From Lobosporangium transversale (taxonomy: Eukaryota > Mortierellomycota > Mortierellomycetes > Mortierellales > Mortierellaceae), in contig NW_019029009.1 of the NCBI RefSeq assembly GCF_002105155.1, positions 248,001-312,000 on the forward strand: a stretch of DNA of 64,000 bases, read 5' to 3'. The position numbers and the translations under genes are program-made. The notes under the pieces were generated by a model that ran no database searches, was not told where the DNA came from, and saw only the letters and a program-made list of their open reading frames with translations. Of the stretch, positions 11,782 through 21,968 are shown piece after piece; within the stretch, counting starts at the first letter, position 1, and every line of letters starts with the position of its first letter.

Positions 11782-13489
11782 ATGCGGTCAACACATAAGT
11801 TTCATGAAAAGACATTTACAAAGCTTACCTATTGTGACTACTGTACTAAGGTCCGACACTCTATACGTTCAGATTTTGTGCCACTTGGTTAGAAAAATAG
11901 TCACTGATTCAAAATGAGAGTATCGCGCTGACAAAGAAGCCAATTTCTTTTCACTTTTTTTACTATCATAGCTTTTATGGGGTGTAGCCAAGCAAGGAGT
12001 GTCATGCGAAGGCAAGTAATCGATCTACTACTTTTTTAAAAAATAAAAATAAAAATAAAAAAACTAACCTTGCTTTCACTATTATGTACTATTATGTTAA
12101 ACACTTAGGATGTCATTTCAATTGCCATAAGAAATGCTCCGAACTCGTCTATGATAACTGTATCCGGCCTATGTATGCTCCTGCTAGAGATGACTTGCAG
12201 CGGTCTATGACGGTTCAGACCGGGAGAACAGGAGACTCAAAGTCCACCAGCACCGTCATTACCAAGAAAGCACCATCACGTCGCCGCAATAGCGAAGGCA
12301 CGCACGCCTCCATCCCTCCAGCGATTGTTTCGTCTTCACAACCAATGCAGAGCTTGGTAGAAAAGAAATATCCGCGACGGTCAGAAGAGTTAGTGCGAAC
12401 ACAGGATAAGGATAAAGGCGATAAGGCTGAACCGCAGCAACAGCAACAGCGAGATAGAGCATCTTCCCCAGAGCCCGGACGAACTAGCTTCTTGGAGGAT
12501 GCAATTATATCCGCAGCAATCCGTATGACATTCCCAGCAGACATTTCGGCTTTGCCCAAGAATGAACACCCACCATTGACGATACAAGCAACAACAATCA
12601 ACTTTACAAAATTTGTGCAGAAGACGACACCGGTGTTCTGGTTTCAAGATCGGGTGGAAGATATATTCATGTGGAAGGATCCATGGAACACCATGCTTGT
12701 TTTAGTTATCTACTGCTTTATCTGTAAGGTGGAGGCGGACTGGAAGAAGTAGAGAGTTTCAAGGCCCTCTTTTCTTTTTCTTTCTTTTTTTTTACGCAAA
12801 ATTCAGTGGCTAAAGTGCTTCTGGCTTTTTTTTTTTTTTTTTTTCACTATTTTATAGGTATTTATCCTATTCTGCTGTTCTTAATGCCTCAGACAATCAT
12901 GGCAATTACCATGATTTACTTTTTCCAACAAAAGTCAGCTCGACAACAGCAGAAGATCTTGGGGATTAAACCTCCTGGTAGCAGCGTCCACTTAATTTCA
13001 CAACAGCAACAGCTCTCGCCTGAGGAAGCTTATATTGAAGCGCAAGAGAAACGCCATCACAATCGCTACCACGTTTACCACGATGAAGACTATCTTGAAC
13101 AAGACTCATCCTCTGATGATGAAGAAGAACGTCAGTCCACAAGCATGCAATACCTAAGCAACATGCAACATATTCAAAACATGATGGGTGATTATACGGA
13201 TGCACACGATGCGCTCCGTTTGCTCTTCAAACATTTAGATTGGAGCGATGAAGCCGAAGCAATTGCAATCGTTCAGGGAATTATTGTGGCGTTTGTAGGC
13301 ATGTCACTTATTATGTGGTTTGTGCCTTGGAGATGGGTCTTCATGGTTGGAGGCGCCTCAGCCATGTTGGCAAATAGCCCTTGGGGCAAAATTATTGTCA
13401 AGGAATGCATTCCCCTATCCAAGGATTTATCTGCCTGGGCTAAAGTTCAAGCACAAGCTTACAAGCAGAAACATCTACAAGAGTCATAA
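11782..13489 (+). CDS. C1-domain, Pex24-like integral membrane protein
   Basis: Four exons, 11782-11850, 11972-12011, 12109-12723, 12858-13489, encode 451 aa. The N-terminus is a complete C1 (diacylglycerol/phorbol-ester type) zinc finger that reads exactly H-X12-C-X2-C-X13-C-X2-C-X4-H-X2-C-X7-C, from HKFHEKTF to CSELVYDNC. A Ser/Arg/Gln-rich linker (about residues 60-160) follows. The rest resembles fungal Pex24/Pex28-32-type peroxisomal membrane peroxins: RTSFLEDAIISAAIRMTFPAD, an amphipathic DPWNTM helix, a hydrophobic hairpin (VLVIYCFICIYPILLFLMPQT), an acidic stretch DSSSDDEEE, another hydrophobic pair and WVFMVGGASAMLANSPW. No full dysferlin domain is seen. The second intron is GC-AG (12012-12108); the first has an atypical GTCCGA donor, supported because it completes the C1 spacing. 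Role inferred: peroxisome/ER membrane protein that senses lipid. Family call moderate. Confidence 0.8.
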
Positions 13490-13630
13490 GATGTCTGAAG
13501 ATAGAGATCACGCTCTGTCAAGTCACCGTTGTTTTTTCATGTGGTCGTCGTTGTTTTTTATCAGATCGCTATTTTTATCTGTCTAGTCACTATCGCATTC
13601 GAGAAAGGGAACTCAATCTGGCACAAAATG
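13490..13630. other. 3' flank of the C1/Pex24-like gene
   Basis: Short 3' UTR and the target site of the leftmost LINE tail; nothing else is visible. Confidence 0.4.
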
Positions 13631-13664
<34 letters not shown>

Positions 13665-13888
13665 ATAACAAGAACCCACAGCGTCATGGGATTAATTTTT
13701 TACCTCTATTAACAAAATATCCAGACACTATGGTCAATAAATAAATGCTTTTGTACAAACAGCTAGAGCCACTGCATCCATGACATCATAAATCCTAACC
13801 GTCATGGTTAATACTCAAAGTCCATCTTTCCGACGTGGCCTGTTGCGCTACATGACAAATCATCCGCAATCCACAGTCATCCTAAGCT
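13631..13888 (-). mobile_element. 5'-truncated LINE copy D (3' end only)
   Basis: A minus-strand non-LTR retrotransposon tail: a poly(T) run at 13631-13663 (the poly(A) tail on the other strand), then GATAACAAGAACCC and about 220 bp that align with the 3' UTR of the large copy at 14653-14880, sharing CTCAAAGTCCA and TTTCCGACGTGGCCTGTTGCGC. It ends where the tail of copy C starts. No coding capacity. Confidence 0.85.
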
Positions 13889-13998
13889 TTTTTTTTTTTT
13901 TTTTTTTTTGATAACAAGGATCCACGGATTTCATTCCACCTTATCATGTTTAGCTAAGTCTTTCCAAGCGGCCGTAGCTGTACCCGCGGCTATATCGG
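13889..13998 (-). mobile_element. 5'-truncated LINE copy C (minimal tail)
   Basis: Poly(T) at 13889-13909 followed by GATAACAAGGATCCACGG and about 90 bp, cut off directly at the next poly(T). The shared GATAACAAG terminus next to the tail identifies it as another copy of the same or a related LINE. Confidence 0.75.
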
Positions 13999-14627
13999 TT
14001 TTTTTTTTTTTTTTTTTTTTCCTTAATAACAAGGGCCTATGAGGCCATGTAGAATCTAACAAGACGCTAGCTCTATAAATGAGTTGCTCCATTACTGGAG
14101 TCGCAAATAAAGCGGTATCCAATAATCGGCCGGAACCTTATCGTCATACTGCCACAGTACAACATCCTGTTCATAAACTACGTCAGCATTGAGTAGACTT
14201 CCTTAGTCCCTGGGGACTTGTGGCACGGCTCTACTCCCTACTTGGCCTGTTGTGCGCGAAAGCCATCTTCTAGCCGCAGTCCTCAGTCATCAAAAACGGC
14301 ACTCTCCCAGCCGTTCCATTACTATCAGTTCTAATTATTGCCGATAGCTCCCTACTACTCTTTGGTCAGCTTCCGACCTGATCGCTTTCACGTCAGCTGT
14401 GCGTCGTTGTCTCAGGGTAGGTCCTGGGAGATCACCTCTGCTGCGTCTGTGCTGCCCAACACAGGTGCATTCCCAGGCACGTTTGCTCACAGAGGTGATG
14501 CCTTTAGTTCTTTTCCAGTCGGCAGTGACTTTAAAGCGTCTGTTCCATATCTCAGTCCTTCCTATTTCCTCGATAGCTTTAATAAATCTGCAAACCACAT
14601 TGGCGCGAACAAGGACCCGCAGAGGTC
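13999..14627 (-). mobile_element. 5'-truncated LINE copy B with decayed C-terminal coding
   Basis: Poly(T) at 13999-14020, then AATAACAAGGGCC and about 600 bp. The right half (about 14335-14620, minus strand) encodes FIKAIEEIGRTEIWNRRFKV and TLRQRRTADVKAI, clearly homologous to the C-terminus of the protein in copy A but diverged and interrupted by stops. It is an older or different subfamily copy. Confidence 0.85.
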
Positions 14628-17600
14628 TTTTTTTTTTTTTTTTTTTTTTTTTGATAACAAGGACCCTCAGGGTCATGGGATTTATTTTCTACACTCTATG
14701 AACAAAATGCTCCAGAAACTATAGTCAATGAACAGCTATTACTGCACAAACGACAAGAGCCGCTGTATCCATGATTTCATAAACCCTGACCGCCGTGGTT
14801 GGTACTCAAAGTCCACCTTTCCGACGTGGCCTGTTGCGCAACGCGACAAATTATCTGCTATCCATAGTCATCAAAAACTTCATTCCACCTAGCCGCTCCA
14901 TCACGTCCAGTTTGGTTTTCCCAAGGTAACTGTCCCGGACTCGGTCATCCGCGATCTTGTAGATCTCTTTTACATTCAGCTTCTGTCTTTGTCTGAGGGA
15001 AGGGACAAGGAAATCATTGCTACTACGTCTGTGCTCCCCAGCACAGTTGCGTCCTCTAGCGCGTTTGCTCGTAGCAGTGATTCCACGAGTCTTTTCCCAT
15101 TCAACGGTGACTTTACACCGTTTGTTCCAGATTTCTGTATGACCGAATTCTTCTATGGCCTTGACGAAGCGCCCTGCCATATATGTAGCTATCCTTGTTG
15201 TTGTCTTGAAGCCAACTTTCCAACTCTGAGCAATGGACTTGGGCGTAAGTCCATGGTAAATGTCCTGCACAGACCAATCTGGTGCGTGCTCTCTCTCTTC
15301 CTCATCATCGCCGTTCCTATCACCATGGCGTCGTACTTCTCGCACACCATCGATATGCATCTCCAGAGTTTTCCAAATGTAGTCCTCCTCTGCCGCAGTA
15401 AAAGTTGGCTCTTTTGTCCTTGGTGGGTCTACACCTCTCTCTCTGGCCCTTTGTGCTTGCTCCTGCACTGCTTTCAACTCTTTCCTCCATGTCCTCTCCT
15501 CTATCACATTCACATTTTGGATTATCTCCTTCCACTTCTCGGCCTGAGTCTCCATCGTCCTTGGACATCTCCAGATGTGCGATGTGTCTTCATCCTCTGT
15601 CCCACACACTCTGCAGTTGCCGTCTTCATAAAGGTCCGGCCTCCAGTGTCTCATATATGACTGTGTAGGCAACATTCCATGGAGTTTCTTGATTCTGTGC
15701 GCTCGCTTTTGGCAGTCCGCTGGGCTGGTGAAGAGTCCTTTCGGTAGGTTGCTATCATGAACAATGTTCATAGTAGCTCGCCAATCAATTTTTGTCCAAT
15801 CCTTAACATGCTCCTGCGTCCTGTTCTGAGCGATCCACGTGTGATGTGTACGAGTTGTTGACTGTAACTTAAGGATCTGCCTTAAGTCATCTTCCGCCGG
15901 TACACCGTTGAACTTTGCATGGCAGTACATGTCATTATGCTCCGTTATGTTGATATCCCATAGCTCGCCATAATGTCCATGTTTTGCTGCTTCGTCCGCT
16001 TCTTCGTTCCCTCGGTTGCCGGCATGTCCTTTGACCCACTCGACCGTGACTTCCGATCCTTGTTGAATAAATGCGTTGTGTATAGCTGCCCACCATACTG
16101 CATACGGTGATCTAATACGTTGTCGCAACGTGCTATCCACTCTGTCTCGGACCAATGCTCGGAATTGAGTTACAACTGCGCTGTTATCAAGTCGGATTGT
16201 CATAGGTCTATTTCGTGGGCTGATAAGTATTCCTGCCAACAAACCAGCTAGCTCTGCCTTTGTCGAGGATGCGTTGCCTGCTACTCTACCAGATAGCGCA
16301 GTGTAAAACTCACCCTCTTGTGTCTGGACTACCACACCAAATGCCATACTTACTCTTTCAGTGCCAATATCTTTGAGAGATCCATCCGTATAAATGACAT
16401 TACCCGGCTGGGTATTGTACCGTCCCCTTTGGCGTTGGATTTTCTCCTCGGTATTGGCACTAATGATAACTCCATTTGTGTCCCTGGCTAGGCCTCTGTT
16501 GACTTCAGGGATCACTTTTAGGCACGGTGTCTCGTTGGAATCCAGGTCGACTTTTGCTCTCCTTAGCAGAGCTTGCTCGCTCAGACCCTCATATCTCCTT
16601 GTGTTCTGGGTCCGGCGTCTCCTCGCTTCTTCGCGGGCTCGCATGCGTTCACCATGCCTTCGCTCTCGGTCCTGGTGGCGCTCTGCTCTTCTGACAATGG
16701 CATCTAACTTTGCTCTTTGTCGCCTAAGGTTATGTTCTCTGGTTGCTCTGCGCGCCTCTTTCATAACAGCTTCTCGTCTCTTTTTCCGCTCCTTCTGTTG
16801 ATCCAGAATCCACTTCATTCCAAATGGTGGCTCAACAGCTTGATTAGCCGGTGATACTGTCAAGGTTCTGTTCGCTGCCTCATCCTTTATGAATTGGTTG
16901 AGTGCACGAATCGCTTCTCGATCTTCGTCTTCCGTATCCCCGTCTACCGAGCTGACATGACTACTGTCGCTGTTGCTGTCATCATCACTGACGTCTAAGA
17001 GTGCCAGTTTCCTCCTGTTCCATTCTCTTGCATGCCTACTCACATAATCGTTGTCGAAGCAAAAGTTTTGAAGTTGGTTGAACCAGAATGGTGAAACTTT
17101 AGGCCCTCCGTAACGGGTCCTGAATGCGTGCCATGAGATCATGTCCTCCTTATCATCCGTAAGTATTTGATCCACAAAGTATACCATACGCTTGGTGAGC
17201 GCCTTCCATACGTGTGGTAATTCTCCGTTTAGCCATTTCCATGTCGAGAGAGCGTTGTGTGGGAGACCAAATTCGGCTGCGATCGATAGGTCGAAAGTAA
17301 TGTTACGATTCTTCATTTCTTCACAAACATTCGATATAAAGTTGTGGCGATACTTTTTGACACGATGTGGCTCCAAAGTTGGCGAGACTTCCATCTTATT
17401 CCTGTGCTGCAGCATCAGTACTCGTGTCCGAAGGGCCCTCAGGGTGTTGCTGTGACCCAAACACCAAGGATCCGTACCGATTCATTCTTTTCCACTGGTC
17501 GGATCTCTTCTGTAGGTGTCCCAAATTTCAGCGTGCTCCTCCTATCCTGCTTGCTGTTGATACAGATGACCTGCGTTTTCTTGGCGTTCACTTCCACCCC

Positions 17601-17660
17601 GTTAAGAATGAAGAATGTTTGGCACTTTGTCCATTTATGAAATTATCTCTTGGCACTTCG
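14628..17660 (-). mobile_element. LINE copy A: truncated non-LTR retrotransposon
   Basis: The largest copy, running from an RT thumb fragment near 17640 to a poly(T) tail at 14628-14652, with a 3' UTR of about 200 bp that starts GATAACAAGGACCC beside the tail. Endonuclease and most of the reverse transcriptase are missing, as expected from 5' truncation during target-primed reverse transcription. The right boundary is approximate: a GGCACTTTGTCCA motif occurs twice there (17620-17632 and about 17651-17663), which may reflect microhomology or a small duplication at the junction. Confidence 0.88.
14851..17640 (-). pseudogene. LINE ORF2 C-terminal part: RT thumb, RNase H, CCHC
   Basis: Minus-strand coding remnant of the copy A polyprotein. 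A short RT-end segment (about 17640-17455) reads LNGVEVNAKKTQVICINSK and ESVRILGVWV, then stops at a TGA; a frame change near 17455 leads into a long open frame of about 868 codons. That frame contains a Glu/Arg-rich spacer, an RNase H domain with IYTDGSL, STKAELAGL, LDNSAVV and WVKGHAGNRGNEEAD (the expected Asp, Glu and Asp catalytic positions and the GHAGN loop), and a terminal zinc knuckle C-X2-C-X8-H-X4-C (CRVCGTEDEDTSHIWRC). This order matches RNase H-bearing LINE clades such as I/Tad-like elements. The long frame is intact but lacks RT and EN, so the copy cannot be autonomous. Confidence 0.85.
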
Positions 17661-18131
17661 TCCAACTTTTTATTATCATTTTGTTCATTTTTTGTCAATC
17701 TTTGGGATCATTAATAGATCTTTCCACGTCAAATTGTCGTAGAGCATCTACTAGTGATCTCTGGAAACTAGTAGGTAATGATGAAAAATGAAGAATTGGG
17801 CAAGAGCCTCGTGGTTTTGGGATACGATAGTGATCCTAAGTAATGCTTTGAATGATTTTGAGGATGCTGCAAAAGGGCATCGATAATAAGAAGAGAGATC
17901 TTTAATAACTGCTAATTTTCTGAGAATTCATAATGAGAATAATGAAGATAAACTCACCTGCAAAAGGGCATCGATAATAAGAAGAGAGATGCCGTTTTTG
18001 CAGTGAAGGAAAAAGCTACTTAAATACTATTTAAAAATGGTAGAAAATAGGATGATAGGAAATAAATAAATTGAAAGGAAATACATATTTAGGTAAATCA
18101 ATAGGCGTCATTTACGACAAAATTAAGGAAA
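17661..18131. other. spacer with 33-bp exact direct repeat
   Basis: AT-rich non-coding DNA between the LINE and the tRNA gene. A 33-bp segment (CTGCAAAAGGGCATCGATAA...) occurs twice without mismatch at 17867-17899 and 17958-17990, 91 bp apart. No gene is visible. Confidence 0.7.
17867..17990. repeat. 33-bp perfect direct repeat pair
   Basis: Two identical 33-bp copies at 17867-17899 and 17958-17990, separated by 58 bp of unrelated AT-rich sequence. This could be the footprint of a local duplication or a target duplication around a small insert. Confidence 0.85.
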
Positions 18132-18202
18132 GCGTGGTTGGTTTAGTGGTATAATTACCGCCTGCCACGCGGTAGACCCGGGTTCGATTCCCGGACCACG
18201 CA
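18132..18202 (+). tRNA. tRNA-Gly (anticodon GCC)
   Basis: A 71-nt cloverleaf: acceptor GCGTGGT pairs with ACCACGC, discriminator A; D-arm region TTGGTTTAGTGGTATAA (A box); anticodon loop CTGCCAC with anticodon GCC; T-arm CCGGGTTCGATTCCCGG (B box). No intron. The Pol III terminator would be the TTTT at 18205-18208, which lies inside the inverted repeat of the neighbouring element. All stems pair, so it is probably functional. Confidence 0.95.
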
Positions 18203-18898
18203 TCTTTTGGACTAATCTATTTGGCAGCCCATTCCAAATATCGTAATTTTTGCTTCTATTTGCCGGCCTACTTCTGGGGGCTGCTGCCACTTAACTTCGC
18301 ACTCTTGGGTGGCAGCTGGGCTGCCAAATACAGTCTTTTTCTTTTTCTTTTTTTTTTTTGATAACAGGGTCATAACGTCAGCAGTGGTAAAACAAGCAGC
18401 GTTCTGTAGATACATTGCCTTGCACAGCTAATGCCGCCGGAGGTACTAAGGGCAGCGGCGATGACATCTTCACAAAACAGCCTTCAATGTACACGGTTAG
18501 AGAATGATTTATTGAAGACGTCTAGGTAGTAGGTGAGACGCGTTTGCTCCGAGCGAAAACCTCTCATAGGCATTGATCTCCAAATGGCACCTCCAAAACT
18601 GTATGAGCGACCTACTTGAAAAAAAAAGTCATTAGTTTTCTAAATGAGACAAGACAATGTCACTACACATAACTATGACGTAGAAGACGGGAGCTTTATT
18701 AATTTGAAGTATGAGCGTTATAAACATGTACGGTTCCTAGGAATGAAAAAAAAAAAAAAAAAAATAGTTAGAGGCCAAATAACGCTGGGTAGGCTGCCAA
18801 GTAAATAATGAATGTTATTTGGCAACTGGGCTGCCAAAGAGAGTCTTAAAAGTTGACTATATTTGGCAATGGGCTGCCAAATAGATTAATCCAAAGAT
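18202..18898. mobile_element. terminal-inverted-repeat element (MITE-like) abutting tRNA-Gly
   Basis: Inverted repeats of about 38 bp bound a segment of roughly 700 bp: left 18202-18241, right 18860-18898. The inner 21 bp (TAATCTATTTGGCAGCCCATT) are identical on the two strands. Subterminal motifs repeat the core TGGGCTGCCAAA, for example at 18317-18328 and 18824-18835, as transposase-binding sites often do. No transposase frame is present. The element has itself received a LINE-type tail at about 18346 (poly(T) then GATAACAGGGTCAT) and a poly(A) run at 18745-18765. The left end coincides with the last base of the tRNA gene. Superfamily unknown. Confidence 0.75.
18346..18460 (-). mobile_element. 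possible minus-strand LINE 3' tail fragment
   Basis: A T-rich run ending at about 18358 followed by GATAACAGGGTCATAACG has the same tail-plus-GATAACA signature as the LINE copies at 13.6-14.7 kb. The similarity fades quickly, so the right end is a guess. Confidence 0.5.
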
Positions 18899-19269
18899 AT
18901 TTGCACTGGGGTCTTTTTTTATTTGTACGCGGGGTCTTTATTTCAGTCTTAAATACCACTACCAGGAAGCAGAGTCGATACCCAAGCATCAAATACTGAC
19001 CAGAATATTTATCTTATCAAGGTCGTACGTAGCTCAGAGTAGATTGATATTCTTTATGCGACTCTGGGACATCCTCTCGCCCGTTTGTAACTCGAGAGAT
19101 TACTTATCTTTTGATAGTTGGTGACAGTTCGCACTCAAAGCCGATCGTGCCACAATTACCTATATCTCTATATCTAAATAGCTAAAATACTTTAATAGCA
19201 CAACCGTGACTAATAGTGATAGAAAAAAGGCATAAATACTCTTTTCTGTTACGTTGATAAAGATCCTCA

Positions 19270-19790
19270 TTACATCCCAAGTTTGATATCATGTTCAATC
19301 AGGGTTGATTTTTCACCAATAATAGCCAGAACTTGCGTTGGGTCGTCTTTAGCACGCAGTGTCGCATACTCATCAGCACATGACTAGCTTCATATTGTAC
19401 AATCACCTGAAAGAAAGTTTGGTCAAAAAAATTAAATTTTGAAATGGTTATGAAGAGAAGCACTGTCTTCAATCCTATTTCTTGCCGTTTTCCCTCAGCA
19501 TGTACTGCCCAAAACTTCAGTCATTATCCACATTGGCCTCATTAATAAAAGCGTAAATTCCATCTTGGTTAGTGAAGTATTTTGTATGTCACAAATGAGC
19601 TGTTTGTCAGAGATTCAAAAAATAATAATAATAATAATAATAAATAACCCACTTTGACCAGACTTTATTTCGGGTGACTGTAGAGCGGAATAGAGCGTGA
19701 AAAATATTTTGTAGATGGGTCCACACACCATACCCATGGGGTATTTATTCATTTTCTGGTAGAGGGACTTATACCAGGTAACTACATATC
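19270..19790 (-). pseudogene. unrecognised decayed multi-exon coding remnant
   Basis: Three minus-strand segments have protein-like composition: TWYKSLYQKMNKYPMGMVCGP (about 19780-19710) continuing to SPEIKSGQSG (about 19660); KYFTNQDGIYAFINEAN (about 19590-19535), which then hits a stop; and YATLRAKDDPTQVLAIIGEK to a TAA at 19270. They lie in plausible order, but I cannot splice them into one frame, and I do not recognise the family. It could be a dead gene or chance; confidence is low. Confidence 0.3.
19620..19645. repeat. (AAT)n microsatellite
   Basis: About eight AAT triplets in non-genic DNA between two segments of the decayed coding remnant. Confidence 0.85.
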
Positions 19791-20240
19791 TATCTGTAGG
19801 ATGATATTGGTTCGTTCTAAAAGCTTTATATCAAAGATTTGTCGCGTCTTTGTGTGGCGTGTTATTGCCATTAATTTCTACTGCTAATCTTTATATCGCA
19901 TTAGTGTTTTTTACTCATAATATTGCATAGTGTGGAATATGCAACAGAGCGCGATGAGTATCACAGCTCCCACGGCGCTGCAACTCCCAACAGTAATAAT
20001 TCCAGAGTCCCTCTACTCTAGACTGACCTTCGCTTATTTCCTTCGAAATAAAAAGCTAATCATGTAGTCTGGAGGATACACGTTGCTGCTTGTAGATGAT
20101 ATAGAGACCCCCGTGCAAATAACTTCAACCCTCCTAAAAAGAGCTTACATCGTGCTCAACCGAGTACGTATCTTTCTTTTTTATTTTCTATTACTTTCTT
20201 GCTTTATTGCCTCTTAAATTAAGTAGAAATTGATAATTCG

Positions 20241-20749
20241 AATATAATCTATCCATAGCTGTTATCGCAGGCCAGACTTGGATCGTAACATGAGATTGGT
20301 GCGGGTATGGGTATAGCAACAGCCAAGGTCAAGAAGACCCTGGCAAAGCAGAAGCAAATGCAAGTGAGGATTGCAGATGCAAGTGCTCGATAAATCAATG
20401 GTCGCTTATTGGACGTCGACATGGATAGATTTTGATCAAGGGACTTGTAGAATTGTAATGTCTGCAGGAAAAAAAAAATAAAAAAGTGGACTTGTTGTAG
20501 CAGTGTCTTGATCAAAAGACGTCAATGAGAAGAAGTGAGTTGAATATGCTCCAGGTCTTCATGTCAGTATTTATCCTTAAAAAAATGATGACAAGCGGGC
20601 CAAGTCTAAGCAATCCACCAATAAGATCTACAATGGTGCTCAACAAAAAGGAAGGAGAGCCAGGGGTAGCGTTGTGGGTTCGCTCATTCGCTCTTCGCTC
20701 CAATGGAAGAAAAGCGCGATCTGTGCTCATTCCCTCACCTCTCGCTTCC

Positions 20750-20786
<37 letters not shown>

Positions 20787-21505
20787 TAATGGAAAGTTAA
20801 GAAGCTCATGGCTCCTGCTTCAACTTAGCTACTTAGTTGTTTAGAAGAATGAGCCTTCAATGAAATTGAGTGGTGGTATAAAGAAGCAATTGGTTTCATT
20901 CCTTGTCCTTTCCTTTCACTAGTGGCTATTTTTTAATTTGTTTTTTCCTGCAACCAATGAAATTTAATAAATAAATAATAGTTACAGGATGCAGAGACGT
21001 ACTACGCCTTTTTATTATGCAATGTAAATATCAATATGTCAAAAACCAATGTGTCAATTCAGAGGAGAAATGGAAGGGGTGGGATTGAATGAGATCAAGT
21101 CGTGATTTTATGGAGTTAGAGTAGGTGGCGGGAAAGGGAGAGAAAAGGCGCGCTAGGGAAATTATAAACGCGTCCACCACGATTTTAGGAAATTCTAATA
21201 TTATAGCATGAGCTGGGAAAAAAGAAAAACTTCCTTTCGGGCTCATCTATTCTTTCTTTCTTCTCTTCACATCTCACGCATTCAATATAAGGAACGAATC
21301 GGCCATTTCCCCTTTACCTGGACAACGGAGTTAACACCATTGCACCATATAACACTTGCTTATCTGAGGACAAAGCAATTGGAGGCCAGGAATATTAATT
21401 ACATTAAGCATCTTATATCAAGTCTCTGATAACCGAGAATCCTTTATTTTTAATCAACCGGTACTATCGTCCTTGTATTTGGAAATAAAGAAGGAAAGAG
21501 CCTTT
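20241..21505. other. spacer upstream of the PAP2 gene
   Basis: It contains a poly(A) run at about 20753-20783 and pyrimidine-rich promoter-like DNA near 21240-21270. Two minus-strand open stretches (about 20256-20500 and 20512-20730) encode hydrophobic runs but lack matching splice sites or recognisable motifs, so I do not call a gene. Confidence 0.4.
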
Positions 21506-21935
21506 ATGGACAGATTGCAGCCACGAAACCCAAAGACAAGGGTTTTCCTTTCTTATGCATTTGACTGGATATTCTGTGCGATCCTTTTGGCCCTGTTCTT
21601 TTTACTGGATCGAGTGGAGCCATTTCATCGTGAGTTCTCAGTCGAGGACAGAGCCATTATGTTTCCATACGAGCCTAAGGAAACAATCGCTGTATGGGCA
21701 GTAGTCTTAATTACAGGTGTCTTTCCCTTAGTAGTAATTTTGGTTGTGGGGTTAGGGATAAGACGGAGTCCGTATGATTTCCATAATGGGATCTTGGGGC
21801 TGCTGTTGTCTATTTTGATGACCACCATGTTCACTCAAGCCATGAAGGTATTAAAAAAAAGTAAAGTGCTGCATATCCAGGCCATATTCCTATTAGCATT
21901 GAATTAAAAAAGATTTAATATCGCCAAATACTTGA

Positions 21936-21968
<33 letters not shown>

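Larger units (their letters stand above)
18899..20240. other. mostly non-genic DNA with traces of decayed coding sequence
   Basis: No intact gene is found. An (AAT)n microsatellite lies at about 19620-19645. On the minus strand, three short stretches read like old exons (see the separate entry). The rest is AT-rich and featureless to me. Confidence 0.4.

Noticed and set aside
20256-20730. Two neighbouring minus-strand hydrophobic frames that might form a spliced membrane protein
   Set aside because: No credible GT donor links them in frame and no recognisable family motif is present.
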